Positions 17,175 through 25,829 of a DNA stretch of 64,000 nucleotides are shown piece after piece. Position numbers and translations under genes: made by a program. The notes beneath the pieces are model-generated. The model had not been told where the DNA came from and did no database searches. It was given only the letters and a program-made list of their open reading frames with translations. How positions within the stretch are numbered: position 1 is the stretch's first letter; each line of letters opens with the position of its first letter. Source of the DNA: Fredericiella sp038205395 (GTDB lineage Bacteria > Chloroflexota > Anaerolineae > Caldilineales > Caldilineaceae); the NCBI GenBank assembly GCA_038205395.1, contig JBBRBX010000009.1, positions 10,407 to 74,406 on the forward strand. The letters are read 5' to 3'.

Positions 17175-18059
17175 TCAACCCTTGACCGCGCCTGCGGTCA
17201 AGCCACGAATCAACTGGCGGTTGCCCACGATAAAGAGGATGAACGTGGGCAACAGCACCAGAACCACACCAGCCATCACTGTATTGAACGCAAAGCGTTC
17301 TTCATCCTGCAGCAGCGTAATGCCAATCTGCACCGTGCGCATCTGCTGGTCATTGGTGATCAGCAAGGGCCAAAGATATTGATTGTAGGTCTGTAAAAAG
17401 CTGTAGACCGCCAGCGTGCCCAGCGCCGGTCGCGCCAGGGGCAGCACAATCGCGGTCAGAAAGCGCAGGCTGCCGCAGCCGTCGATGGTGGCTGCATCCT
17501 GCAGTTCACCGGGGATCGTGCGGAAAAACTGGCGCAGCAGAAAGGTGCCGAAGGCAGTCGCCACAAAGGGAATGGTCAGCCCCATATAGCTGTCCGTCCA
17601 GCCCAGGCTGCGCACCGTGAGATAATTAGGGATGATGGTAGCTTCCCACGGGATCATGAGGGTGGAGAGAAAGACCAGGAACATGACGTTGCGGCCTTTG
17701 AAATCAATAAAGGCAAAGGCGTAGGCGGCCAGGCTGGCGGTCACCAGTTGACCCAGCATAACCAGGCTGGACTGGACAATGCTGTTGAATAGATAGCGCA
17801 GGAGGGGGGCCTGCTCCAGCGCGCGCACGAAATTGGTCAACTGCAGCGAGGTCGGCGCCAGCAGCGGCGGGTACGAAGCCACCTGCTGGTCGTCCAACAG
17901 GCTGATTGTCAGAGCGGACCAAAGAGGAAAGATGACGATGACCGCCACAAGCGTCAGCAGCAGATAGAGCAGGCTGTCGCGCAGGAGGGGCCGCCATCTG
18001 CGGCGCGTTCCCTGATTTCGGCTTTGGGAAGTGCGGTTCTGCGAGATGCCGGTGCTCAT
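17175..18059 (-). CDS. Sugar ABC permease, MalG/UgpE type
   Basis: A 294-residue permease with six predicted helices, the first at about 31-52 (LYLLLTLVAVIVIFPLWSALT). The conserved EAA loop appears as IPGELQDAATIDGCGSLRFL, the site that contacts the ATPase. The N-terminal 25 residues are basic and Arg/Ser-rich. The start overlaps the end of the partner permease by four bases, so translation is coupled. The C-terminus ending LIRGLTAGAVKG is typical of MalG-like subunits. With the partner it forms the membrane channel for the sugar delivered by the lipoprotein gene 89 bases downstream. Confidence 0.92.
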   Translation of the reverse strand: MSTGISQNRTSQSRNQGTRRRWRPLLRDSLLYLLLTLVAVIVIFPLWSALTISLLDDQQVASYPPLLAPTSLQLTNFVRALEQAPLLRYLFNSIVQSSLVMLGQLVTASLAAYAFAFIDFKGRNVMFLVFLSTLMIPWEATIIPNYLTVRSLGWTDSYMGLTIPFVATAFGTFLLRQFFRTIPGELQDAATIDGCGSLRFLTAIVLPLARPALGTLAVYSFLQTYNQYLWPLLITNDQQMRTVQIGITLLQDEERFAFNTVMAGVVLVLLPTFILFIVGNRQLIRGLTAGAVKG

Positions 18060-19006
18060 TCGTACACCACCCTGCGCTCAATCACGCCGAACTGCACAAT
18101 CGTCACGATCAGCATAATGGCAAAGAGCACAATCGACTGTGCCGCGGCATAGGCATATTGGCCATTAAAATAGAACTCACGGTAGATGGAGAAGACCAGC
18201 ACATTGGTGGAGTTGATCGGGCCGCCTTTGGTCAGCACGTGAAATTGGGTGAAGGCCTGAAAGGCCGCCAACAGATCGACCACCAACAGAAAAAAGATGG
18301 TGGGCGAGAGCAGGGGCAACGTAATATGCAGGAACTTGGCCCCTCCCGATGCGCCGTCGATCATGGCGCTCTCGTACAGCTCCTCAGGGATACCCTGCAT
18401 GCCCGCCAGCAAGATCACCGTGTTCAGTCCCAACTGCAGCCAGACTGTGACCAGCGCCACGGACGGCAGCGCCGTGCGCACGTCCGTCAGCCAGGGAACA
18501 CTCTGCAGTCCCAGCAGGCTGAGAAGATAGTTGAACATGCCCAAGGCGGGATGAAACAGATACAAAAAGATCAACGAAGCGGTCGCCGCCGAGACGGCGA
18601 TTGTCAGCGAAAAGATCATGCGGAAGAGGCTGATGTTGCGCAGCCGCAGGTTGCCGAGCAACGCCAGTCCCAGCGCCGCCACCAGCGTCGTGGGCACCGT
18701 ATAGATCACAAAGAGCAGGGTGCGCTGCAAGCTGTTGAGAAACTGCGGGTTCGCCCAGAGGCGCTGGTACTGCGTCAAGCCCACAAATGCTACCGAGCGG
18801 CCCAACGGATCGGTTAACTGCGTGCTCAAGATAAAGGAGCGCACGAGCGGGATAAAAACAAAGGCGAGAAAGATCAAGAGAGAGGGGGAGAGGTAGGCCA
18901 GCGCCAAAAGAAATTTCCGGATCTGGCGCCGCTGTGCAGGCGAGAGAAGCCGGGCGCGACCTGCGGATTTTTGCGACGCCAACCCCTGGCTGCTATTTAC
19001 TGTCAT
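18056..19006 (-). CDS. Sugar ABC permease, MalF/UgpA type
   Basis: A 316-residue permease and the first gene of the sugar importer operon. ATG at 19006 follows AAGGAAAG; a longer reading to 19096 would have a Cys-rich nonsense leader. Helices begin at about 40 (FLLALAYLSPSLLIFLAFVF). The EAA loop is seen as IPEELYESAMIDGASGGAKFL. FVGLTQYQRLWANPQFLNSL is the usual periplasmic loop of UgpA-like subunits. It overlaps the following permease by four bases. A promoter about 90 bases upstream reads toward it. Confidence 0.92.
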   Translation of the reverse strand: MTVNSSQGLASQKSAGRARLLSPAQRRQIRKFLLALAYLSPSLLIFLAFVFIPLVRSFILSTQLTDPLGRSVAFVGLTQYQRLWANPQFLNSLQRTLLFVIYTVPTTLVAALGLALLGNLRLRNISLFRMIFSLTIAVSAATASLIFLYLFHPALGMFNYLLSLLGLQSVPWLTDVRTALPSVALVTVWLQLGLNTVILLAGMQGIPEELYESAMIDGASGGAKFLHITLPLLSPTIFFLLVVDLLAAFQAFTQFHVLTKGGPINSTNVLVFSIYREFYFNGQYAYAAAQSIVLFAIMLIVTIVQFGVIERRVVYE

Positions 19007-19096
19007 CGTCTTGGCTTTCCTTCTGCACTGAAAGAGAGCGAGTGTTGTGCACTGATTGCGGCGAGCACATAAATGGGAGCGAACTTGGATATCCAT

Positions 19097-19125
19097 ACTA
19101 TAGCGGCTTTCGCATTAGGCTGCAA
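19097..19125 (-). promoter_or_regulatory. Probable promoter of the sugar importer operon
   Basis: On the minus strand TTGCAG (19120-19125) is followed after 17 bases by TATAGT (19097-19102). The -10 box is good and the -35 box is moderate. The leader to the permease ATG would be about 85 bases. Confidence 0.5.
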
Positions 19126-19221
19126 ATGACTGATGGGGCCGGCATGGCGGGGTTGCGTAAGCGCAGAACTGCAAATAATGTCTTGTGGTCAAGGTGTGTA
19201 TGCTCCAAACGTTCGCTTGCC

Positions 19222-19250
19222 TTGGGAGAGGGAGGGGCTTGCTTTATACT
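19222..19250 (+). promoter_or_regulatory. Probable promoter of the MFS transporter gene
   Basis: TTGGGA (19222-19227), a 17-base spacer and TATACT (19245-19250, five of six to consensus) lie about 44 bases before the MFS start codon. This promoter is divergent from the sugar operon. Confidence 0.6.
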
Positions 19251-19293
19251 GTGGCGACGCACCGTCTTCTATACCCACTGGGATTTTACGTTT

Positions 19294-20544
19294 ATGGCAC
19301 AGGATTCGCTTGACCGTTCGTCGCGACGAATTACCGGCACGATTTTTACCACCGAAAGCATCTTTAGCGCCGCCTACTTGTCTGCCGTCACGCTGCTCTC
19401 CCTCAATGCCGTTGCCCTCAGCGGGGCCGATCAGATGGCTGGGGTGCCCAGCACAATTGCCTTGCTGGGCCGCGCCGCCATCGCTGTGCCGATCGGGATG
19501 CTGATGGACCGCGCCGGACGGCGACCGGCTATGCTGCTCGGTTATCTGTTCGGCGCGCTGGGCTTTGCCGTCAGCGGGCTGGCCGTCGGCTGGTCTTCCT
19601 TTGCGCTCCTCTGTCTGGGTGCGGGGCTGGCAGGCGTCGCCAACGGCGTCAGCCAGCAGGCGCGCTATATTGCGGCTGAGGTGTGGCCGGATGAGCGGCG
19701 GGCACGCGTGATCGGCACGATCGTCTTTGCAGGCACCGTGGGGGCCATTGGCGGCCCTTTGCTCGTCGGGCCGACCGGCAGCCTGGCCGAATCGTTTGGG
19801 CTTAGCGTCTATGCCGGCCCCTATTGGTTCGGCGCCGGCCTGGCCTTGCTGTCGGCGTTGACGATCTTTCTCTTGCTGCGGCCCGACCCCATGCGGCTCA
19901 GCCGCACGCGTGAGACGGAACGCCGGCCTGACCCGGCTGCACCGATCAGCGCCCGCCCGCTGCGGCTGATTTTTGCCCTTCCGCTGGTGCAGGTCGCAGT
20001 TGCCGCCATGGTTGTGGGCCAGTTGGTGATGACCTTGATCATGGTCATCACGCCTGTGCATATGCACCATCTCAACCACACCACCGGCGAGATTTCGCTA
20101 GTCTTTATGGCCCACACCTTGGGCATGTTTGGCTTTGCCGCCGTAACCGGCTGGCTGATCGATCGCCTGGGCAGCCGGCCCATGATCGTCTACGGCGCCG
20201 GCCTGCTGGTGGTGGCCAGTTTGCTGGCGCCGGCTGCCGCCAATGTGCTGACGCTTGCCCTGGCGCTGTTTATCTTGGGACTGGGCTGGAACTTCTGTTT
20301 TGTCGCCGGTTCCACCCTGCTCTCCAATCAACTGCATTATGACGAACGCGGGCGCGTACAAGGGGCCAATGAACTGCTGATCGCGCTGGCTTCCGGCTCG
20401 GGCAGTTTGCTCACCGGCGCCTTTTTTGCCGGCGGTGGTATGCTGCGGGTGGGGGCGGTGGGCCTCTCGCTCACCTTGGTGTTTGGTGTCTTTGCCACCT
20501 GGCGCTGGCGCAGCCAACGTATCCTCAGCGCCAACCAAGCCTGA
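19294..20544 (+). CDS. MFS transporter, 12-helix
   Basis: A 416-residue major facilitator. The motif between helices 2 and 3, GMLMDRAGRRPAMLLGYLFG, matches the MFS signature GxLaDrxGrkxxl. A second copy in the C-terminal half, GWLIDRLGSRPMIVYGAG, confirms the internal two-fold repeat. About 12 helices fit the hydropathy. The start used is ATG at 19294, shortly after the promoter; upstream in-frame extension overlaps the divergent permease and has no coding character. It ends 25 bases before recX and may share its transcript. Cargo is unknown. A sugar or drug-like efflux role is equally possible. Confidence 0.85.
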   Translation: MAQDSLDRSSRRITGTIFTTESIFSAAYLSAVTLLSLNAVALSGADQMAGVPSTIALLGRAAIAVPIGMLMDRAGRRPAMLLGYLFGALGFAVSGLAVGWSSFALLCLGAGLAGVANGVSQQARYIAAEVWPDERRARVIGTIVFAGTVGAIGGPLLVGPTGSLAESFGLSVYAGPYWFGAGLALLSALTIFLLLRPDPMRLSRTRETERRPDPAAPISARPLRLIFALPLVQVAVAAMVVGQLVMTLIMVITPVHMHHLNHTTGEISLVFMAHTLGMFGFAAVTGWLIDRLGSRPMIVYGAGLLVVASLLAPAAANVLTLALALFILGLGWNFCFVAGSTLLSNQLHYDERGRVQGANELLIALASGSGSLLTGAFFAGGGMLRVGAVGLSLTLVFGVFATWRWRSQRILSANQA

Positions 20545-20569
20545 GCGGCGGCACAAAGGAAGAAACGGT

Positions 20570-21199
20570 ATGGCCGGCCACATCACATCGCTGCAGCAGC
20601 AAAAGAATAACCTAGAGCGGGTCAGCGTATTCCTGGATGACGAGTTTGCGCTGGGCGTCACGCTCGACACCGCGGCCAGGCTCAGCAAAGGTCAATACCT
20701 GAGCGACGCCGACATTGCCGCCTTGCAAAGCAGCGACGAACAGGATCGCACCTACCAGAGCGCGCTGCGTTTTCTGGGCGCCCGCCCGCGCAGCAGTACG
20801 GAGGTGCAGCGCAACCTGGAAGAAAAAGGCTTTGCCGCGCAGGCCATCGCTGCGGCTCTGGCGCGGCTGGTGGCGCATGGCTATGTAGACGATGAAGAAT
20901 TTGCGCGCTACTGGCTGGATAACCGCAGCCGCTTCCGGCCGCGCAGCGCCAAGGCGATCCGCTATGAACTGCGCCAGAAGGGGGTGGAAGCGGCCACCAT
21001 CGACGCTGCGCTGGAAGGGATGGACGAAGACGAAACCGCCTGGGATGCCGCCACGAGCAAGCTTGACCGCTGGCGCGACCTGCCTCAAGATGAGTTCGAG
21101 CAGAAATTGACTGGCTTTCTTGCCCGCCGCGGCTTCAGCTTTGCCACGGCGCGGCGCACCGTGCAGCGCGCCTGGCAGTCAATCCAAGCGAGCGAATAA
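20570..21199 (+). CDS. recX: Regulatory protein RecX
   Basis: A 209-residue RecX, the modulator that binds inside the RecA filament groove and limits recombination. The chain shows the repeated three-helix units: ALRFLGARPRSSTEVQRNLEEKGF, LVAHGYVDDEEFARYWLDNR, GAKAIRYELRQKGV-type (here SAKAIRYELRQKGV), and a closing FLARRGFSFATARRTVQRAW. The N-terminal ~60 residues (ITSLQQQKNNLERVSVFLDD) are the usual extension of Gram-positive-type RecX. The ATG has AAAGGAAG upstream. recA itself is not in the window. A GC-rich hairpin follows the gene. Confidence 0.92.
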   Translation: MAGHITSLQQQKNNLERVSVFLDDEFALGVTLDTAARLSKGQYLSDADIAALQSSDEQDRTYQSALRFLGARPRSSTEVQRNLEEKGFAAQAIAAALARLVAHGYVDDEEFARYWLDNRSRFRPRSAKAIRYELRQKGVEAATIDAALEGMDEDETAWDAATSKLDRWRDLPQDEFEQKLTGFLARRGFSFATARRTVQRAWQSIQASE

Positions 21200-21209
21200 T
21201 TAACCCCCA

Positions 21210-21238
21210 GCGGGCGCGGCAGGAACTGGAGCGCCCGC
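21210..21238 (+). terminator. GC-rich hairpin after recX
   Basis: GCGGGCGC and GCGCCCGC pair perfectly over 8 bp around a 13-base loop, 10 bases after the recX stop. There is no T-run, so termination is uncertain; it may only shape the message. Confidence 0.4.
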
Positions 21239-21266
21239 CCTCAGCCGAATTTGTAAGTGTGATGGT

Positions 21267-22844
21267 ATGAATCCCAAGCCGAAAAAGACGCCCAAAATCA
21301 AAGTCCGCACCTGGATGAAAGAAGATATTCCGCGCATTGTGGCCTGCCACCGCGCAACTTACCCCGAATATCCGGAAAGCGCCTACTACAATGAACGTTC
21401 CTACGAGATGCAGTTGGCTGCCTTTCCGGAAGGGCAGTTTTTGGCTGAGGCCAATGGCGAGGTCATCGGCTACGCGACTTCCTTGATCGTGCAGCTTGAC
21501 GATGAAGCGCACTGGTACACCTATGAGGAGATCACGGGGGGCGGCACTTTCAGCACACATGACCCCAGCGGCGACACGCTGTATGGGGCCGACATCGGTG
21601 TGCGCCCACAGTGGCGGCGGCATGGCGTTTCGCGCCTGCTCTATGACAAACGCATCGGGTTGATGAAGCGCTACAACCTGCGGCGCATGGTGGCCTACGG
21701 GCGGCTGCCTGGCTATACGGACTATGCCGGCAAGATGACAGCCGAGGAGTATGTACAGAAAGCGGTGGCCGGCGAGATCAGCGATCCGTCGCTCTCAGCC
21801 CATCTGCGCGCCGGCTATCATGTGCGCCGCGTGCTGCTCGATTTTCTATGGGACAACGCCAGCCTCAACTACTCAACGCTGCTGGAGATGCCCAACTCCA
21901 ACTTCCAGCCGGAAAAGCGGCGGATTGCCGCCGCCCCGCTGCAGCGGATCGTGCGCCGCATCCGCATCTGCGCCGGGCAGTGGTTTATGCGCCGCATCCA
22001 GACCTGGCTCGAATTTGAGCGCACGGTTGATTTTTTTGTCGACACGGCGGACACCTATCATTCGCACTTTCTGGTGCTGCCCGAACTCTTCACCGCACAG
22101 CTCTTCTCGCTCATGCCGGCTGACCTGGATTCGCAGCAAGCCGTGCGCCGTCTGGCAAGCATGACGGATCGCTATATCGATCTGTTCACCGCGCAGGCGC
22201 AGAAACATGGGTTGTACATCATCGCCGGTTCGCAGCCGGTGCTGCGCGATGGCGATCTGTATAATGTCGCCCATCTCTTCACGCCAACCGGCGATGTCTA
22301 CACCCAGGATGCGCTGCACATCCCGCCAATCGAGCGCGCGGATTTTGATATTGAACCAGGCGACGACATCCGCGTCTTCGACACGCCGCTGGCCCGGATC
22401 GCCATCCAGGTCGGCTATGATGTGGAATTTCCCGAACTGGCGCGGCTGCAAACACTGGCCGGCGCCGAGGTGCTCTTTGTGCCCTACAGCACGGATGAAC
22501 GCAAGGCCTATGACCGCATCCGCTATACGGCGCAGGCGCGTGCGGTGGAGAATTTTATCTATGTGGTGATTGCCGGCAACACCGGCAACCTGCCGACGAC
22601 CAAGAACTATCTGATCAACTACGGCCAGGCGGCGGTCTTTACGCCCAGTGACTTTGCCTTTCCTCCCTACGCCACGGCCGGCGAAAGTGAAGCCAACGTC
22701 GAAACCGTACTGATCACCGACTTGGACTTGACCGTACTGGCGCAGCAGCGCGATGTCGCCAGCGTGCGCCACCTGTATGACCGGCGCTCCGACCTGTACG
22801 ATGTGCGCGCCAAGCGTGCCGTCAAGGTAATCCGCACCGAATAA
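21267..22844 (+). CDS. GNAT acetyltransferase fused to a degenerate nitrilase domain
   Basis: A 525-residue two-domain protein of the YhcX layout. Residues about 10-190 form a GNAT domain: IGVRPQWRRHGVSRLLYDKR is the acetyl-CoA-binding motif A. Residues about 240-515 form a carbon-nitrogen hydrolase fold. In that fold the first catalytic Glu is kept (LPELF, Glu273). The position of the catalytic Lys (normally K-x-H) reads DALHIPP, giving Ala349. The nucleophile position (normally CYDxxFPE) reads GYDVEFPE, giving Gly383. Two of three catalytic residues are therefore missing, and the hydrolase half is probably a binding or structural module. The acetyltransferase half looks intact. Substrate unknown. 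Confidence 0.85.
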   Translation: MNPKPKKTPKIKVRTWMKEDIPRIVACHRATYPEYPESAYYNERSYEMQLAAFPEGQFLAEANGEVIGYATSLIVQLDDEAHWYTYEEITGGGTFSTHDPSGDTLYGADIGVRPQWRRHGVSRLLYDKRIGLMKRYNLRRMVAYGRLPGYTDYAGKMTAEEYVQKAVAGEISDPSLSAHLRAGYHVRRVLLDFLWDNASLNYSTLLEMPNSNFQPEKRRIAAAPLQRIVRRIRICAGQWFMRRIQTWLEFERTVDFFVDTADTYHSHFLVLPELFTAQLFSLMPADLDSQQAVRRLASMTDRYIDLFTAQAQKHGLYIIAGSQPVLRDGDLYNVAHLFTPTGDVYTQDALHIPPIERADFDIEPGDDIRVFDTPLARIAIQVGYDVEFPELARLQTLAGAEVLFVPYSTDERKAYDRIRYTAQARAVENFIYVVIAGNTGNLPTTKNYLINYGQAAVFTPSDFAFPPYATAGESEANVETVLITDLDLTVLAQQRDVASVRHLYDRRSDLYDVRAKRAVKVIRTE

Positions 22845-22860
22845 GCCGTCACAATCGTCA

Positions 22861-22908
22861 ATTGCAAGCAAACTGCAATCCTTACCGGCGGCTGTGGTAG
22901 AGTACACT
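22861..22908 (+). promoter_or_regulatory. Possible operator and -10 box ahead of galE
   Basis: ATTGCA (22861) and TGCAAT (ending 22879) form an inverted repeat with a 7-base gap. TACACT at 22903-22908 could serve as a -10 box; the -35 region is poor, so an activator could act here. Weak evidence. Confidence 0.3.
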
Positions 22909-22943
22909 GGAAAAAAACTGTTCAACAAGGGAGAAGCGCATTT

Positions 22944-23918
22944 ATGAAAGTGTTGGTGACAGGCGGGGCAGGCTATATCGGCAGCATCGCGGTGGAACAG
23001 TTGGTGCAGGCAGGCGAAGAAGTTGTCGTGTTTGATAATCTTTACCAGGGTCACGAGCAGGCGGTGCACCCCAAGGCGCTCTTTGTCAAAGGCGACCTGG
23101 CCGACCGTGCGGCGGTGGATGCCGTGATGGCGCAGCACAAGCCCGACGCCATTATGCACTTTGCTTCGCATACGCTGGTGGGTGAGTCGATGGAGAAGCC
23201 GTTTCTCTACATCGGCGAGAACATTGTCAACGGGTTGAATCTGCTGCAGAGTGCGGTCGAGCATGGGGTACTGAAGTTTATTCTCTCCTCCACCGCCAAT
23301 TTGTTTGACAAGCCCGAACGCATGCCGATCGACGAAGCGGAACGCATTGTGCCCGGCAGCCCTTATGGCGAGTCCAAAAACATTTTGGAGCGCATGTTGT
23401 ACTGGCTGGATCGCACGCAAGGTATGCGGTATGCCTGCCTGCGCTATTTCAACGCCGCCGGCGCCTCAGCGGAGCGCGGCGAGCAGCATGACCCGGAGAC
23501 GCACATCATTCCTCTGGTGCTGCAGGTGGCGCTGGGGCAGCGCCAGCAGTTCAGTATCTTTGGAGACGACTATCCCACGCCCGATGGCACCTGTGTGCGC
23601 GACTACATCCATGTGATCGACCTGGCGCAGGCGCATATCTTGGCGCTGCGCGCCCTGGACGGCGGCAGCCGCACCTATAACCTGGGCAACGGTCGCGGCT
23701 TCAGCATTCAGGAGTTGATCGACATGGCGCGTGAGATCACCGGCCACCCGATCCCTACCACCGTGGTGGCGCGCCGCCCTGGCGACCCGGCCATCCTCAT
23801 CGCCAGCAGCGACAAGATTCGGCGGGAGCTGGGCTGGCAGCCGCAGTACCCCGAACTGCGGGCGATTTTGGAGAGTGCCTGGAAGTGGCACAACGCGCAC
23901 CCGCACGGATATATGTAA
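22944..23918 (+). CDS. galE: UDP-glucose 4-epimerase
   Basis: A 324-residue short-chain dehydrogenase of the extended epimerase type. The NAD-binding motif is VTGGAGYIGS at the N-terminus, the catalytic Tyr-Lys pair is in SPYGESK (YxxxK), and the Ser/Thr is in LSSTANLF. The sugar-binding strand RYFNAAGAS and the loop YPTPDGTCVRDYIHVIDLAQAH are hallmarks of GalE. It interconverts UDP-glucose and UDP-galactose for surface polysaccharides or galactose use. GGGAGAA lies nine bases upstream of the ATG. It stands as a single gene, with a hairpin about 50 bases after its stop. Confidence 0.93.
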   Translation: MKVLVTGGAGYIGSIAVEQLVQAGEEVVVFDNLYQGHEQAVHPKALFVKGDLADRAAVDAVMAQHKPDAIMHFASHTLVGESMEKPFLYIGENIVNGLNLLQSAVEHGVLKFILSSTANLFDKPERMPIDEAERIVPGSPYGESKNILERMLYWLDRTQGMRYACLRYFNAAGASAERGEQHDPETHIIPLVLQVALGQRQQFSIFGDDYPTPDGTCVRDYIHVIDLAQAHILALRALDGGSRTYNLGNGRGFSIQELIDMAREITGHPIPTTVVARRPGDPAILIASSDKIRRELGWQPQYPELRAILESAWKWHNAHPHGYM

Positions 23919-23966
23919 GCCGCCTGTGCATATATGAGAAGACGTGACTCATTCATACGAAGAAGC

Positions 23967-23992
23967 CCAGCGCCTCGCCCTCGAGGCGCTGG
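23967..23992 (+). terminator. 11-bp GC-rich hairpin after galE
   Basis: CCAGCGCCTCG and CGAGGCGCTGG pair perfectly around the tetraloop CCCT, 49 bases beyond the galE stop. No T-run follows. It also lies inside a 19-codon GTG frame (23944-24003) that I do not count as a gene. It is most likely an mRNA 3' stabiliser or weak terminator. Confidence 0.4.
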
Positions 23993-24125
23993 CAGCGGCC
24001 TGAGCAGTAAGCGCTGTCATGAGCGTGAACGTGCTAACCAACAACAACGGCGCCGGCGACAGTGATTCCTTTAGCACGCGACAGCGTACACGCATCGCAA
24101 AAACAGAACAGGGGACAAGCGTACT

Positions 24126-25767
24126 GTGGATGATCTGATCGCGCGCATCCAGGCTGTTCTGAATCGCGTTCCAGGCCCCGGCAAACTGCTCTTCGGCAAC
24201 CTGACTGCCGACCGCGAGTCGTTTCGCTCGCTGGCCGCCTGCCTGCTGGCCATCCTCTGCGTCCACATGACCCCTCCCGTCATCACCCTCGGTTCGCCGC
24301 CGATCCAGCAAGGGCTGCGCGACAGCGGCAGCGGTGTCCCCATCCTGGTGGCCGCCAATTATATCCTGCTGGCGATCTTGACGCTGGTCGCCGGCGCAAC
24401 CGGCGACAGCATAGGGCGCAAACGATTTCTACTGGTTGGGCTGGCGGCAGTTTTGTTTGCGCAACTGGTGGGCATGTTCTGGCTGGGGACGAGCTTCTTT
24501 TTCTATGCCAACCTGCTGTTGAATGTGGCCCAGGTGATCATCACGCCGGCATGCATCGCGCTGGCGGCCTACACCTTTGCCCTTGGGGTGCAGCCCTTTG
24601 CCTTTGGCGTCATTTTCAGCACCCAGGCCATCGCAGTCGGCGCTTCCTCGCTGTTCTACACCCTGCTGCGACCATGGGGCAATGGCACGATTGTCTTTTT
24701 TCTGCCGATTGCGCTGGGGCTGATCGCTTACCGGCTGATCCTGCGCCAGGTGGAGGAGCCAATCCAGGAGGGCAAAATCGAGTGGCGCGAATTGCTGGTC
24801 AATCTGGCTTGGGCCGCCGCCGTCTTTCTGGCCGTCTTTGGCCTCGTCGCCTATACCGGCGGGCTGACAAGCCGCAACGCGCTGCTGACGATCGCCGTTG
24901 GGCTGGCAGGATTGGTGCTGGTCTATCGCTATTTGTACAAAAGGCTGCGCAAGCGTGGCGAGATCAAGCTTTACAACGTGCGCGGCCTGGGCTTTGCCAT
25001 CCTTGCGGCCATGACGACGGCAATGGTGCAGGCGCTCCTCTTCTATCAATTCTGGTCCTATTTTGTTGATGTGCGTGGTCTGGGGGCGGTGGCGGCGACG
25101 CTGCAATTCGCGCCTTTTGTGATCGGCATGTTAACCGGTACAACGCTGATCGTGCGTCTGTCCACACGCTTCGGCGCGCGCGTGCTAATCACAGCCGGGC
25201 TGATCTTGATGGCAATCGCGCTGCTGGCGCTCTCCCGTCTCACGGTGGACACACCCCTGGCGTGGCTGGCCCTGCCCATCCTGCTGACCGGACTGGGGCT
25301 GGGCATCGCCGGCCCGGCCCGCACGACTGTGATCCTGAACACCCCGCCCCGCCGTCTGGTCGGAACGGGAGCAGCGATCAACTCTGCCGCCGGGCAGTCC
25401 GGCTTTGCCTTGGGCGTCATCTTCTCCAGCCTGCTGATCACGACGCTGGCCGATGGCGCCCTGCGGGCAGAGTTGCCGCCAGACCAACCTGGCGCCGGCG
25501 ACGCTGGCGCAGATCAACAGCGCTTGGGAAAGCATCTTTGCGCGTGCCATGTCGGGGAATTTCACCCGCCTGCCTCCCGCTGCAGCCCAGTGGGTGACCA
25601 CCCAATTTGGCCCCGCTTTCACAGCCGGACTGACGGGCACGCTGCTGATCACCGCCGGTCTGGTTGCAGCCGTCGCCGTCTTTATCTTTGTGGGCATGGA
25701 TCGTAGTCTCAAAGGCAGCCTGATAGAGCCACCGACGACGGCAGCGAACGCTGTCCAAGATGTCTAG
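24126..25767 (+). CDS. MFS multidrug-type transporter, frameshifted near the C-terminus
   Basis: A 14-helix EmrB/QacA-like transporter of about 546 residues if read across a frameshift. The first frame runs from GTG at 24126 to about 25486 and includes GATGDSIGRKRFLLVG (MFS signature). It then becomes non-hydrophobic and would end at 25706. The frame one base later continues naturally from about 25488: LAPATLAQINSAWESIFARA, then a final helix GTLLITAGLVAAVAVFIFVG, and stops at 25767. A one-base gain or two-base loss near 25484-25490 explains this. It could be a real inactivating mutation or an assembly error; no slippery site is evident. The upstream 207-base gap holds only the galE hairpin. 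Confidence 0.75.
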
Positions 25768-25829
25768 CCCGCCCGCCTCGCTCGCCCGCTGCAGGCGATT
25801 GTGCAGGCCGCTTGTGGTACACTACCCCT

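Noticed and set aside
21873..23420. A 515-codon minus-strand frame opposite the GNAT-nitrilase and galE genes
   Set aside because: It is the complement of two well-identified genes and has His/Gln/Arg-rich content typical of antisense shadows in GC-rich DNA.
23944..24003. A 19-codon GTG frame (THSYEEAQRLALEALAAA) after galE
   Set aside because: Its apparent helix comes from the hairpin sequence itself; there is no ribosome site.
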